Numbered from the stretch's first letter, positions 41,053 through 50,498 are shown. The stretch: DNA of 64,000 bases from JABDJX01 sp039942715 (GCA_039942715.1 JBDVBY010000001.1:744001-808000); one strand, 5' to 3'. Notes: generated from the sequence alone by a model not told the origin. Made by a program: numbers and translations.

Positions 41053-41730
41053 ATGCAGACGCAATCGTCGCAACCGTCATCATTCATCGACACCATCGAA
41101 GAACAGCTGATCGCCGCAATACTTGGCCTTATGACGCTGATCACCTTCGCCAATGTCGTGGCCCGATACGGGTTCAACTCCAATATCCTCTGGGCACTGG
41201 AAGCCACTGTATTTCTCTTTGGATGGCTTGTTCTGCTTGGCGCATCCTACGCTGTCAAAAAGGGCATCCACCTTGGTGTGGATGCGATCATCAATATCGT
41301 CTCGCCCGGCACACGTCGCGTCCTAGGGCTGATCTCGGTCGCTGTTTGCCTCGTCTTCTCGTTCCTGCTTCTCAAAGGCTCGTGGGACTACTGGGCCAAC
41401 TTTGCCAACCTGCCCGCCACCGAAGGCCGCTGGTTCCCTCTTGGATTCGAAGAGAAGTTCCGCGCCAAAGGCTGGTACGAAGTGAACGACACGCCCATGC
41501 CCGACTGGCTGCGCTTTATGGAGGCGATGTTCAACGACGGCGACGCTTACGAAAAGATACCGCGGATGATCCCTTACGTGATCCTGCCGTTATCGATGGC
41601 GCTGCTTTTCTATCGCTTTGCCCAAGCCGCCATTTGGATGTGGACTGGTAAAATCGACCGCCTCGTCGCCAGCCACGAAGTTGAAGACGACGACATCAAA
41701 GAGGCCGCAGCGGCCGTGAAGGACGCCTGA
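41053..41730 (+). CDS. dctQ: TRAP transporter small permease (DctQ type)
   Basis: A 225-residue membrane protein, as long as the DctQ of Rhodobacter capsulatus as I recall it and longer than most small TRAP subunits. Four helices can be read (LIAAILGLMTLITFANVVARY, ATVFLFGWLVLLGASYAV, VLGLISVAVCLVFSFLLL, MIPYVILPLSMALLFYRFA), with a hydrophilic insertion of about 60 residues between the third and fourth. This extended form goes with C4-dicarboxylate systems. The start at 41053 follows GGGAGGG; 41035 is the alternative. Confidence 0.9.
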   Translation: MQTQSSQPSSFIDTIEEQLIAAILGLMTLITFANVVARYGFNSNILWALEATVFLFGWLVLLGASYAVKKGIHLGVDAIINIVSPGTRRVLGLISVAVCLVFSFLLLKGSWDYWANFANLPATEGRWFPLGFEEKFRAKGWYEVNDTPMPDWLRFMEAMFNDGDAYEKIPRMIPYVILPLSMALLFYRFAQAAIWMWTGKIDRLVASHEVEDDDIKEAAAAVKDA

Positions 41731-41733
41731 CCC

Positions 41734-43110
41734 ATGGATGTATTTCTTCTCTTCGGCATGGTCATCGGCCTGTTGCTCATCGGTGTGCCAATCGCGGTCT
41801 CGCTTGGCTTCTCCTCCATCATGTTCCTGCTGTGGTTCTCTGACAGCTCGCTCGCGTCGGTCGCACAAACCTTGTTCGCAGCGTTCGAGGGCCACTTCAC
41901 TCTGCTCGCCATCCCGTTCTTCATCCTCGCCTCAGCCTTCATGACCACAGGCGGCGTTGCCCGCCGTATCATCCGCTTTTCAATTGCTTGCGTCGGCCAC
42001 CTTCCCGGCGGCCTAGCAATCGCGGGCGTCTTTGCCTGTATGCTCTTCGCCGCCCTCTCGGGCTCATCCCCCGCCACCGTCGTCGCCATCGGCTCGATCG
42101 TGATCGCAGGCATGCGCCAGGTCGGCTACACCAAAGAATTCGCGGCCGGTGTGATCTGTAACGCAGGCACGCTCGGCATCCTGATCCCACCCTCCATCGT
42201 GATGGTCGTCTACGCCGCCGCTGTTGAAGTCTCGGTCGGCCGCATGTTCCTTGCTGGCGTGATCCCCGGCCTCATGGCAGGCGGCATGTTGATGATCACC
42301 ATCTACGTGATGGCCAAAGTCAAAAACCTGCCACAAGGCGAATGGCAAGGTTGGGGCGAAATCTTCTCTGCCGCACGCGATGCAGGTTGGGGTCTTTTCC
42401 TGATCGTCATTATTCTCGGCGGTATCTACGGCGGTGTTTTCACTCCTACTGAGGCCGCCGCGGTCGCTGCAATCTATTCCTTCCTGATTGCAAGTTTCGT
42501 TTATCGCGACATGGGACCGCTGGTCACCGAAGACGGCGCGCGCAACCTCACACTGCTCGAAAAGCCCTACGCCATCATCACTGCGTTCTTCCACAAAGAC
42601 ACACGACAAACCCTTTTCGACGCAGGCAAACTCACAGTCACGCTTTTGTTCGTGATCGCCAACGCGCTGATTCTCAAACACGTCCTCACAGACGAGCAAG
42701 TCCCCCAACACATCGCCGAAGCCATGCTTGGCGCAGGTCTCGGGCCCGTCGCGTTCCTGATCGTGGTCAACGTCATCCTTTTGATCGGCGGTCAGTTCAT
42801 GGAACCCTCTGGCCTACTCGTGATCGTCGCTCCGCTGGTTTTCCCGATTGCGATTGAACTGGGAATCGACCCGATCCACCTAGGCATCATCATGGTTGTG
42901 AACATGGAAATCGGGATGATCACCCCACCCGTCGGGCTTAACCTCTTTGTCACCTCCGGCGTTGCAGGCATGCCAATGATGGCCGTCGTGCGCGCCGCCC
43001 TGCCATTCCTCGCGGTGCTTTTTGTTTTCCTGATTATGGTCACCTACATCCCGATCATCTCGACTTGGTTGCCAAACATGATCATGGGGCCAGAACTGAT
43101 ATTAAATTAG
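41734..43110 (+). CDS. dctM: TRAP transporter large permease (DctM type)
   Basis: A 458-residue ion-transporter-superfamily permease with about 12 hydrophobic helices, starting four bases after dctQ. Family stretches include FASRIPFFILASAFMTTGGVARR-like helix 2 (AIPFFILASAFMTTGGVARRI), FAALSGSSPATVVAIGSIV, CNAGTLGILIPPSIVMVVYA and ILVVNMEIGMITPPVGLNLFV-like near the C-terminus. It moves substrate with sodium ions, fed by DctP. The Na+ coupling is family knowledge. Confidence 0.94.
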   Translation: MDVFLLFGMVIGLLLIGVPIAVSLGFSSIMFLLWFSDSSLASVAQTLFAAFEGHFTLLAIPFFILASAFMTTGGVARRIIRFSIACVGHLPGGLAIAGVFACMLFAALSGSSPATVVAIGSIVIAGMRQVGYTKEFAAGVICNAGTLGILIPPSIVMVVYAAAVEVSVGRMFLAGVIPGLMAGGMLMITIYVMAKVKNLPQGEWQGWGEIFSAARDAGWGLFLIVIILGGIYGGVFTPTEAAAVAAIYSFLIASFVYRDMGPLVTEDGARNLTLLEKPYAIITAFFHKDTRQTLFDAGKLTVTLLFVIANALILKHVLTDEQVPQHIAEAMLGAGLGPVAFLIVVNVILLIGGQFMEPSGLLVIVAPLVFPIAIELGIDPIHLGIIMVVNMEIGMITPPVGLNLFVTSGVAGMPMMAVVRAALPFLAVLFVFLIMVTYIPIISTWLPNMIMGPELILN

Positions 43111-43123
43111 GAAGAACCGACAA

Positions 43124-43200
43124 ACTTCTTCTTGGCAAAAATATCCCGGGGGAATTGGCCGAAGGCCAAGGGGGCAGAGCCCCGCTCAGCGACGCGTGTC
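43124..43200 (-). repeat. Intergenic GC-rich repeat element, copy B (inverted)
   Basis: On the minus strand the order is GCGTCGC, GGGGC-TCT-GCCCC hairpin (43171-43183), a TTGGCC-TTC-GGCCAA hairpin (43155-43169), CCCCCGGGATATTTTTGCCAAGAAG. It is the same design as copies at 10394-10466 and 58035-58117, with one extra hairpin inserted. It lies between the convergent dctM and VOC genes. Confidence 0.7.
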
Positions 43201-43213
43201 AGCGCGGCGCAAA

Positions 43214-43582
43214 TTAAAGGTAACGTGCAACCTCAATCAAGGTGCCGTCGGGATCGTTGAAATAAACCGAGGAAATTGGCCCCAAAGCGCCTGATTTTTT
43301 AACTGGCCCTTCAACAATCTCAACCCCTTCAGCAGCCAGATGCGCAAGCAGAGTCTCCGTCTCTATTGCCGTGACAAAACACACATCGCCCGACCCAACG
43401 CCCGCAAAATTGCGCGTCTCTTGCCCCAAGGTTTGCAGATTGATCTTCTGATCCCCGAAGCGCAGCGCGCGTCGCCCGCCAGCAAACGTTACCGCCTCCA
43501 TCCGCAAAACGCGGGCATAAAAGGCGACCGAACGCTCGATGTCGCGGACGGTTAATACGATGTGATCAATGCGCTCAATCAA
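43214..43582 (-). CDS. VOC-family (glyoxalase/dioxygenase-like) protein
   Basis: A 122-residue single VOC domain made of two beta-alpha-beta-beta-beta modules: IDHIVLTVRDIERSVAFYARVLRM, LRFGDQKINLQ, then DVCFVTAIETETLLAHLAAEGVEIVEGP and ISSVYFNDPDGTLIEVARY. Metal ligands of the family (H3 near the start, a central position and the terminal E) are plausible. The reaction is unknown. It begins 11 bases after mannitol dehydrogenase and may be co-transcribed with the polyol operon. Confidence 0.82.
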   Translation of the reverse strand: MIERIDHIVLTVRDIERSVAFYARVLRMEAVTFAGGRRALRFGDQKINLQTLGQETRNFAGVGSGDVCFVTAIETETLLAHLAAEGVEIVEGPVKKSGALGPISSVYFNDPDGTLIEVARYL

Positions 43583-43593
43583 GGTCGTACCGT

Positions 43594-45063
43594 TCAGCTG
43601 TCGAGGTATGTTTGCAACGCCGCCTCAACACCGTCAGACCAAATCAGCGAAAGCCAGCGATCAAAGGTCGCTGCAAACTGCACATCGTCAGCCAAATCGC
43701 CATAAATATGCGCCTGCCCTAGCCAGGCCTGGGGCATCTCGCGCGCCGTCTTAGCCGCAATGTTTAAATCGCTCCAAAACGGATCATTGGCCTCAATTTG
43801 CGTGCCTTCTTCGCGCGTACCCTCGCACATCCGCGCCCAAAGCGCTTCTGCCAAGGCCAGCCCATCCATCGGCGCGCCTTCAGCCAAAGCCTCGCGCAAA
43901 ACCGGCAAAATAAACCCTGTGTGACGCGACGAGCCATCAAAGGCTACGCGGCGCACAGTGTCGACGATCTGCGTATTCGAAAATCGACCTGCGATCAGGT
44001 CAACATAGGCGCTCGGCGTCATCCCCGGAACATCTGCCACGTGAAGCGCGATTTCACTCTGCGCCACTTTGCGAAAGAACGCCGCAATCTGCGGATGCGC
44101 CATCGCACCAGAAATATGCTCAATCGACAATATCTCTGCCGGGTTTGCCAGGATCTGATGTCCACCGTTCAGGATACGGATCTTCATCGCTTCAAAAGAG
44201 TGCACATCCTGCGAGAACGTCGCCCCTGCAAGATCCCAATCCGGCCGTCCTGCACAAAAATTGTCTTCAATCACCCACTGGCGAAAATTCTCGTGAGTCA
44301 CCGGCGCTGCATCTTCAATGCCAAATCCGCGCGCCAAATCAAGCTCGGCTGCACCGGTTGCAGGCACGATGCAATCCACCATCGCATTCGGGAACGTGCA
44401 GTTTGCTTCAATCCATTCCGCCAACGCCGGATCAGACAAGCGCGCAAGCGACACAACGGTCTGGCGCAATATCTCACCATTACCTTGCAGATTATCACAG
44501 CTTTGCCCGGTGAACGGGCCCGTCCCCGCATCGCGGCGTGCCTTCAAAGCTGCAATCATCGCGCCAAAGGCGGTGCGCGGCGCGTCGGGATGGGCCGCAT
44601 CATGGCGAATGTCCTCATGCTCGGCGTCAAATTCTTTGGTCACTGGGTCAATATAATATCCGCCCTCTGTGACAGTCAGCGCCACAATACGGATCGCAGG
44701 ATCACTCATTTGCGCAATCAAAGCGCCGTTGCCCTCTTGCACCGGCACAAAGTCAATCATCGAGCCAATCACTTCGGCAGACTGTCCTGCAGGATCAAGC
44801 TCGATCAGAGTTGTCAGATAGTCTTGTGCCGCCAACCGTTTGCGCTGTGCCTCATCTCCGGCACGCACGCCTGCACCGACAATCGCCCAATCATGCGCCA
44901 AGCCCTGTTGCATCAAACGATGCAGGTACCAAGCCTGATGTCCACGGTGAAAGTTACCAAGCCCGATATGCACAATTCCGGGAGTCAGAGCCGCGCGATC
45001 GTATCGCGGGCGCTCAATTGCCTCGGGCAATTCGCTCAGTGCAGAATTTGACAGCGCAACCAT
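43594..45063 (-). CDS. mtlK: Mannitol 2-dehydrogenase (polyol dehydrogenase, long-chain)
   Basis: A 489-residue NAD-dependent long-chain polyol dehydrogenase oxidising mannitol to fructose; relatives also accept arabitol or sorbitol. The cofactor region is GIVHIGLGNFHRGHQAWYLHRLM, and the signature MKIRILNGGHQILANPAEIL carries the catalytic lysine-type motif. The start at 45063 (MVALSNSAL) is preferred over an upstream frame extension. It is the last enzyme gene after the SmoEFGK-like transporter, matching the polyol operon order of Rhodobacter, though the sorbitol dehydrogenase smoS is absent here. Confidence 0.9.
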   Translation of the reverse strand: MVALSNSALSELPEAIERPRYDRAALTPGIVHIGLGNFHRGHQAWYLHRLMQQGLAHDWAIVGAGVRAGDEAQRKRLAAQDYLTTLIELDPAGQSAEVIGSMIDFVPVQEGNGALIAQMSDPAIRIVALTVTEGGYYIDPVTKEFDAEHEDIRHDAAHPDAPRTAFGAMIAALKARRDAGTGPFTGQSCDNLQGNGEILRQTVVSLARLSDPALAEWIEANCTFPNAMVDCIVPATGAAELDLARGFGIEDAAPVTHENFRQWVIEDNFCAGRPDWDLAGATFSQDVHSFEAMKIRILNGGHQILANPAEILSIEHISGAMAHPQIAAFFRKVAQSEIALHVADVPGMTPSAYVDLIAGRFSNTQIVDTVRRVAFDGSSRHTGFILPVLREALAEGAPMDGLALAEALWARMCEGTREEGTQIEANDPFWSDLNIAAKTAREMPQAWLGQAHIYGDLADDVQFAATFDRWLSLIWSDGVEAALQTYLDS

Positions 45064-45216
45064 TTTCGACCTCAACCCGTTTTCAACATCAAACACACAC
45101 CTTCCCCACGCCATACCGTCTTACACACACGCTCAAGCGCGCACTAAGATTGCAGCAAACCCACGCTCTTTGTACCAAAACAAAAAAGATCATCGTAGGT
45201 TTGCCGACACGTAACA

Positions 45217-46221
45217 TCATCCGATACGCAAGCCCTGCTCATCGAACTTGTGGATCAGCGCCGCGTCCGGCGTAAGGTAGATCGTATCGCCATACCCCAT
45301 CGCCACATCGCCCGTTGCACGTACGGTCACTGGCTCATCAAGCCCGTCGACCTTCACGTGAAAAAACGTGTCGCTTCCCAAGTGTTCAGACACGCCAACC
45401 GTACCCTTCCACGTCCCGCTCTCGCTTGAAACGGCAATGTGTTCGGGGCGAATGCCAATGGTTTTCGCATTGTGTTTGGCCGCTTCCGCGCCTTCCATCT
45501 GGTTCATCTTTGGCGAGCCGATGAAGCCTGCCACGAACTTGTTGCGCGGGCTGTGATAAAGGTCGAGCGGGCTGCCAACCTGCTCGATCACACCGGCCTG
45601 AAGCACCACAATTTTATCGGCCATGGTCATCGCCTCTACCTGATCGTGTGTAACGTAGATCATTGTTGTATCGAGCTTTTTATGAAGCTCGCTGATCTCC
45701 ATCCGCATGCCCACACGCAAGGCTGCGTCCAGATTCGACAGCGGTTCGTCAAACAAAAAAGCTGCTGGTTCACGCACAATCGCACGGCCAATCGCCACCC
45801 GCTGACGCTGACCACCTGAAAGCTGGCCGGGCTTGCGATCAAGATAGTCCGTCAGGTTCAACGCCTTGGCGGCCGCCTCGATCCGCTTGTCCTGCTCGGC
45901 CTGGCTCATCTTGGCCATACGCATCGGAAAAGCGATATTTTTGCGCACCGACATATGCGGATAAAGCGCATATGACTGGAACACCATCGCAAGTGACCGC
46001 TTGGATGGCGGCAGGTCCGTTGCATCTGCACCGTCGATCTCGATGTTGCCCGAGGTTGTGTCCTCAAGCCCCGCGATCAGGCGCAAAAGCGTGGATTTAC
46101 CGCAGCCCGACGGGCCGACAAACACAACAAACTCGCCTTCGTCAATCGTAAGGTCCAGCGGCGGAATGACTTCTACATCGCCAAATTTCTTCTGGACCTG
46201 CTTTAGTTGAATACGTCCCAT
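45217..46221 (-). CDS. smoK: Polyol ABC transporter ATP-binding protein (SmoK/UgpC type)
   Basis: A 334-residue ATPase energising sugar-alcohol import. Walker A GPSGCGKSTLLRLIAGL, the ABC signature LSGGQRQRVAIGRAIV, Walker B AFLFDEPLSNLDA and the switch histidine in YVTHDQVEAMTMADKIVVL are complete. A C-terminal TOBE domain begins after about residue 235 (IGIRPEHIAV). It is 10 bases after the SmoG-like permease. The 153 bp between it and mtlK hold no gene. Confidence 0.9.
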   Translation of the reverse strand: MGRIQLKQVQKKFGDVEVIPPLDLTIDEGEFVVFVGPSGCGKSTLLRLIAGLEDTTSGNIEIDGADATDLPPSKRSLAMVFQSYALYPHMSVRKNIAFPMRMAKMSQAEQDKRIEAAAKALNLTDYLDRKPGQLSGGQRQRVAIGRAIVREPAAFLFDEPLSNLDAALRVGMRMEISELHKKLDTTMIYVTHDQVEAMTMADKIVVLQAGVIEQVGSPLDLYHSPRNKFVAGFIGSPKMNQMEGAEAAKHNAKTIGIRPEHIAVSSESGTWKGTVGVSEHLGSDTFFHVKVDGLDEPVTVRATGDVAMGYGDTIYLTPDAALIHKFDEQGLRIG

Positions 46222-46231
46222 TGGATGTTCC

Positions 46232-47062
46232 TTACTTCACAGCGCCGAAGGTCAAGCCTCGGACAAGTTGTTTCTGGCTGAACCAGCCAAGGATCAGAAT
46301 TGGTGCAATCGCCATCGTTGATGCGGCACTTAGCTTTGCGTAGAACAAGCCTTCTGGGCTGGAGTAGCTGGCAATGAACGCCGTGAGCGGTGCCGCTTTA
46401 GCTGCGGTGAGGTTCAGCGTCCAGAATGCCTCGTTCCATGCCAGAATAAAGTTCAGCAACATGGTCGATGCGATCCCCGGAATGGCCATTGGCGTTAGAA
46501 CATAAAGAATCTCTTCCTTTAGTCCCGCCCCATCCATCCGCGATGCTTCCAAGATCTCGCCCGGGATTTCCTTAAAGTAGGTGTAAAGCATCCAAACGAT
46601 AATCGGCAGGTTGATCAGCATCAGCACAACGGTCAGACCAATGCGGCTGTCCAAAATGCCCAGTTTGATGAAGATCAGATAGATCGGATACAGAACACCA
46701 ACAGCTGGCAGCATCTTCGTGGATAACATCCAAAGCAGGATGTCTTTGGTGCGCTTTGAAGGCACAAAGGCCATCGACCACGCTGCCGGTACTGCGACGA
46801 TCAAACCTAACAGGGTCGACCCACCGGCAATGATCACCGAATTCCACAAGAAGCGCATGTAGTTCGAACGTTCTTGCACCACTGCATAGTTTTCCAGCGT
46901 CCAGTCAAAGAACAGGAAGATTGGTGGATCATTGATCGCCTGTGCTTCGGTCTTAAAGCTGGTCAGGATCGTCCACAGGATCGGGAAGAAAATTATCAGC
47001 CCGACTGTCCATGCGATGGCTGTATTGAGGGCTTTGCGATTTGTAGTAATGGCTCTTGCCAT
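46232..47062 (-). CDS. smoG: Polyol ABC transporter permease (SmoG type)
   Basis: A 276-residue MalG-like permease with six helices. The conserved EAA loop (EILEASRMDGAGLKEEILYVLTPMAIPGI) contacts the ATPase. Start MARAITTNRKALNTAIAWT and end QLVRGLTFGAVK are of the family type. It is placed between SmoF-like and SmoK-like genes with gaps of 12 and 10 bases. Confidence 0.9.
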   Translation of the reverse strand: MARAITTNRKALNTAIAWTVGLIIFFPILWTILTSFKTEAQAINDPPIFLFFDWTLENYAVVQERSNYMRFLWNSVIIAGGSTLLGLIVAVPAAWSMAFVPSKRTKDILLWMLSTKMLPAVGVLYPIYLIFIKLGILDSRIGLTVVLMLINLPIIVWMLYTYFKEIPGEILEASRMDGAGLKEEILYVLTPMAIPGIASTMLLNFILAWNEAFWTLNLTAAKAAPLTAFIASYSSPEGLFYAKLSAASTMAIAPILILGWFSQKQLVRGLTFGAVK

Positions 47063-47074
47063 ATCAAGTCCTCC

Positions 47075-47941
47075 TTATGCGTCCAGGTTCTTGCCAACGA
47101 TGCGCATCAGGAACAGCGCGACGATATTGGCGAGGATGATTGCATAGACACCGCCAGCCGATCCAAGCCCGATATTTTGGCTTTCCAACACACGTTGGAA
47201 GATCAGATAGGTCAGTGTTCGGGTGCCGAACGCACCGCCGGTGGTGACGAAAATCTCTGCGAAGATCGACAACAAGAAAATCGTTTGGATCAACAGCACA
47301 ATAGTGATCGCGCGCGCCAGATGCGGCAGCACGATAAACCAGAACCGTTTCAGGTAAGGTGCGCCATCCATCTCAGCGGCTTCAAGCTGTTCGCTGTCGA
47401 GCGACTGCACGGCCGTGAGAAGAATAAGCGTCGCAAATGGCAACCACTGCCAGCTTACGATCATGACAATAGAAGGGATCGACGCCTGAGACAGCCACTC
47501 AACCGGGGTGGCTCCAAAGAACCTCCAAAGATGCGCAAGAATGCCGTTGGTCGGGTCCATAAACATGTTTTTCCAAACCAGTGCAGACACCGTTGGCATC
47601 ACAAAGAAAGGTGCGATGACCAGAATGCGGACAACCCCTTGGCCCCACATCGGCTGATCCAGCAACAAGGCAAGAACGACGCCCAATGCGATGGTGATAA
47701 CCAAAACACTGCCAACGATTAACAGTGTGGTAACCACGCTTGGCCAGAATGAACTTGAAGACAGGAAGCGCGAGTAGTTCTCAAGCCCAACCCATCCTTG
47801 GTCGCCACCACGAAGTGGTAAATATTTCCGAAACGAAAACCACAGCGTCATTGTGAGGGGAACCAGCATCCATCCTAAAAGCAGGATGACAGCGGGAGCC
47901 ATCATAAGTCTGGCAGCGGATCGCGATTGCTGAGTAGCCAT
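47075..47941 (-). CDS. smoF: Polyol ABC transporter permease (SmoF type)
   Basis: A 288-residue MalF-like permease with six or so helices and the EAA loop (EQLEAAEMDGAPYLKRFWFIVLPHLARAI). The start MATQQSRS at 47941 follows GAGGAGGTGTGCGTA. It is separated from the binding-protein gene by 119 bp that carry a strong hairpin. Confidence 0.9.
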   Translation of the reverse strand: MATQQSRSAARLMMAPAVILLLGWMLVPLTMTLWFSFRKYLPLRGGDQGWVGLENYSRFLSSSSFWPSVVTTLLIVGSVLVITIALGVVLALLLDQPMWGQGVVRILVIAPFFVMPTVSALVWKNMFMDPTNGILAHLWRFFGATPVEWLSQASIPSIVMIVSWQWLPFATLILLTAVQSLDSEQLEAAEMDGAPYLKRFWFIVLPHLARAITIVLLIQTIFLLSIFAEIFVTTGGAFGTRTLTYLIFQRVLESQNIGLGSAGGVYAIILANIVALFLMRIVGKNLDA

Positions 47942-48017
47942 TACGCACACCTCCTCTGTTGACGGGAAACACCGTCGCAGACGTTAAACTAATTTTTGAC
48001 TGATATTAAACTGTCGT

Positions 48018-48045
48018 CGCAGAGCGCAAATACCTGCGCTCTGCG
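48018..48045. terminator. Perfect 11-pair hairpin between smoE and smoF
   Basis: CGCAGAGCGCA-AATACC-TGCGCTCTGCG lies 15 bases after the smoE stop on the minus strand. There is no T-run. It is positioned like the mRNA-stabilising or attenuating hairpins behind binding-protein genes, and would let the binding protein be made in excess over the permeases. Confidence 0.7.
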
Positions 48046-48060
48046 AGCTTGGGAGGAAGC

Positions 48061-49374
48061 TTAGCGGTAGCCAGCAGCTTCCATCGCGTCGTTTGTAAGC
48101 GCCTGAGCTTTTGCCAGAGCTTCTTCAACGGTCTGCTGACCTGCATAAGCTGCTGAGAACTCTTGGCTCACTTCGGTCGCAATACCTGCAAACTCAGGGA
48201 TCGCTGCGAACTGAATGCCCACGTAAGGCGAAGGCTTAACAGTCGAGTCGTTAGGATCAGCTGACAGGATCGAGTCCAGTGTCATCTGAGCGAACGGAAC
48301 CTTCTGATACTCTGGGTTTTCGTACAGCGATGTACGTGCGCCCGGAGGAACATTGGCCCAACCTTCGTTGGCAGCAACCTGCTCGATGTAAGCTTTACCA
48401 GTTGCCCATTCGATGAACTGCTTGGCTTCAGCTTCTTGCTGTGTACCGGCAGGAATGGCCAGTGCCCAAGCCCAAAGCCAGTTAGAGCGTTTGCCCAAAC
48501 CGTTGTCTGGTGCCAGTGCGAAACCAACGCTGTCAGCTACAGTTGAGTCGTCGCCAGTTACGAAAGATGCCGCAACAGTCGCGTCGATCCACATGCCACA
48601 CTTGCCTTGGTTAAACAGCGACAGGTTTTCGTTGAAACCGTTTGTTGCGTAACCAGCAGGACCAGATGCGTCCATTGTGTTTTTGAAGAAGTTGACTGTG
48701 TTCGCCCACTCTTCTGTGTCGAACTGAGCGTTCCAGTCTTCGTCAAACCAGCGTGCGCCAAAAGAGTTGGACGTTGCAGTGATGAATGCACCACCTTCAC
48801 CCCAACCGGCTTTACCGCGCAGGCAGATACCATTGATGTCAGCGTCGCGGTCCGTCATGGCCGCTGCAGCTTCAGCGATAAAGTCCCATGTCGGAGCAGC
48901 AGGCATTTCAAGGCCAGCTTTTTCCATCAGGTCCGTGCGATACATAACCATCGAGCTTTCGCCGTAGAAAGGTGCCGCATAAAGCGTACCGTCATGGCTC
49001 AGACCGCCGCGCATTGCTGGCAGAAGATCGTCTACATCGTACTCAGCAGACAGATCATCAAGTGGGACCAACCAACCGTTAGCACCCCAGATCGGCGTTT
49101 CGTACATGCCGATTGTCATGATGTCGAAAGCACCGCCTTTGGTGGTGATGTCTGTTGTAACGCGTGTGCGAAGAACATTTTCTTCCAGTGTCACCCATTC
49201 AACGGCAATGCCGGTCTCTTCGGTGAAAGAGTCAGTGTAACCTTGCATACGGATCATGTCGCCGTTGTTCACAGTGGCGATTGTCAGCGTCTTTGCATGG
49301 CTGTCTGCAAATGCGGCGGTCGATGCGACCGACACAAGTGCCGTGGCTGCAATAAGAGCAGTCGTAAGTTTCAT
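48061..49374 (-). CDS. smoE: Polyol ABC transporter substrate-binding protein (SmoE type)
   Basis: A 437-residue periplasmic binding protein of the carbohydrate family with signal peptide MKLTTALIAATALVSVASTAAFA. The features KTLTIATVNNGDMIRMQGYTDSFTEETGIAVEW, DIMTIGMYETPIWGANGWLVPLDD and DGTLYAAPFYGESSMVMYRTDLMEKAGL match sorbitol/mannitol-binding proteins. It is first in smoEFGK-mtlK. The ligand is inferred from neighbours. Confidence 0.9.
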   Translation of the reverse strand: MKLTTALIAATALVSVASTAAFADSHAKTLTIATVNNGDMIRMQGYTDSFTEETGIAVEWVTLEENVLRTRVTTDITTKGGAFDIMTIGMYETPIWGANGWLVPLDDLSAEYDVDDLLPAMRGGLSHDGTLYAAPFYGESSMVMYRTDLMEKAGLEMPAAPTWDFIAEAAAAMTDRDADINGICLRGKAGWGEGGAFITATSNSFGARWFDEDWNAQFDTEEWANTVNFFKNTMDASGPAGYATNGFNENLSLFNQGKCGMWIDATVAASFVTGDDSTVADSVGFALAPDNGLGKRSNWLWAWALAIPAGTQQEAEAKQFIEWATGKAYIEQVAANEGWANVPPGARTSLYENPEYQKVPFAQMTLDSILSADPNDSTVKPSPYVGIQFAAIPEFAGIATEVSQEFSAAYAGQQTVEEALAKAQALTNDAMEAAGYR

Positions 49375-49419
49375 CCAGATTTCCTCCCTATTGGATGCCT
49401 TGACACACTCTTGCCAATT

Positions 49420-49456
49420 TTTTACCGCGCGTCAATCAAAATTTTACGCGCGTCAA
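49420..49456. promoter_or_regulatory. Tandem operator candidates in the smoE promoter
   Basis: TTTTACCGCGCGTCAA at 49420-49435 and TTTTACGCGCGTCAA at 49442-49456 are direct repeats 22 bases apart (about two helical turns), 46-82 bases before the smoE start. A related TTAACGCGCGCAA lies before the LacI gene at 50550-50562. They are proposed sites for the adjacent LacI-family regulator. Confidence 0.6.
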
Positions 49457-49469
49457 CTTATACATTAAT

Positions 49470-50498
49470 TCAAGCAGATGCGCGCAGAATAAGGCGTGCC
49501 GGGAACAGCATTTCAGAGCGCACGTCAGATTCGCCACCCTCAATCACATCGAAAAGCTTCTCGACGCTTTTGTTGGATACAGCGTCATAGTCATGCGCCA
49601 CCGTCGTCAGCGATGGCCCAGTAAAGCGCGAGAACGGATGATCATCGTGAGATGCCACACGCAGGGTGCAATCGGGCTTCAATCCCACTTTCACACCCTT
49701 TTCATAAGCCGCCGCAAGAAACCCAATGGCAAGCCGGTCATTGCTGCAAAGCACCGTGTCCGAGGTAAGCTCGTCGCTCGACAAAAGCCGGATGGCGCCG
49801 CGATAGCCAATTTCTTCAAACGCCCATCCCTCGCCTTCCACCTGGATAACGTTTGGCGTCAATCCCAGCTTTTCCATCTTGTCGAGATAAGCGTGGCGTC
49901 GTTTGTTCGCGTTCGGATTTGCCGGCGAACGCATCTCAAAGAACGTCGGCGCACTGCCCGATCTGGTCAGGTAATCGATGCTTTGAGAGACGAAACTATA
50001 GTTATCAGAGCCAACAAACGCGGCCCCCAAATCCTCCAGGTTACTGTCAAAAAGAACAGTGGGCACATCGCGGCAAAAGGTTTCAATGGCTTTTCGGTCA
50101 GACGCACGTCCAAGCGGAGCCAGCAACACACCGGCGGGCTTGAGCGAGCGCAAACCATCCAAAACATCCACCTCTTGGGATGGATCACCGTGCACACTGT
50201 AAAGCGCGGGACGATACCCGGATTCAATGCACCTCTGCTCGATATTACGGGCGATTTCAGCGAAGAATGGATCAGACAAAGACGGCACAACAACGCCAAT
50301 TGTCTTGGTAAGTTTCCGATTCTGATTGATCGCGAAAATGTTCGGACGATAGTCGTAACGCTCTAGCGCTTTCTCGATTTTGCCTCGCGTTGTCTTACGC
50401 ACACTGCCGGGATCGTTAAAATATTTGGACACGGTCGGGCGCGAAATCCCGCTAACCTCAGCAAACTGCTCCATATTCTTGATTTTGCGTTCACTCAT
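49470..50498 (-). CDS. LacI-family regulator of the polyol operon
   Basis: A 342-residue transcription factor: N-terminal LacI HTH (NMEQFAEVSGISRPTVSKYFNDPGSVRKTTRGKIEKALERYDYRPN) and a periplasmic-binding-like effector domain (IGVVVPSLSDPFFAEIARNIEQRC). The start at 50498 is chosen as the first Met giving a compact HTH. It sits directly upstream of smoE on the same strand, separated by 95 bp with the tandem repeat sites. The effector is probably a polyol. Confidence 0.9.
   Translation of the reverse strand: MSERKIKNMEQFAEVSGISRPTVSKYFNDPGSVRKTTRGKIEKALERYDYRPNIFAINQNRKLTKTIGVVVPSLSDPFFAEIARNIEQRCIESGYRPALYSVHGDPSQEVDVLDGLRSLKPAGVLLAPLGRASDRKAIETFCRDVPTVLFDSNLEDLGAAFVGSDNYSFVSQSIDYLTRSGSAPTFFEMRSPANPNANKRRHAYLDKMEKLGLTPNVIQVEGEGWAFEEIGYRGAIRLLSSDELTSDTVLCSNDRLAIGFLAAAYEKGVKVGLKPDCTLRVASHDDHPFSRFTGPSLTTVAHDYDAVSNKSVEKLFDVIEGGESDVRSEMLFPARLILRASA

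Noticed and set aside
43798..45051. Open frame of 417 codons on the plus strand
   Set aside because: It is the mirror of the mannitol 2-dehydrogenase gene; no domain, and the sequence is rich in improbable Arg/His/Cys.
48607..49590. Open frame of 327 codons opposite the polyol binding-protein gene
   Set aside because: Cys- and His-rich antisense sequence without any known domain; the minus-strand binding protein is certain.
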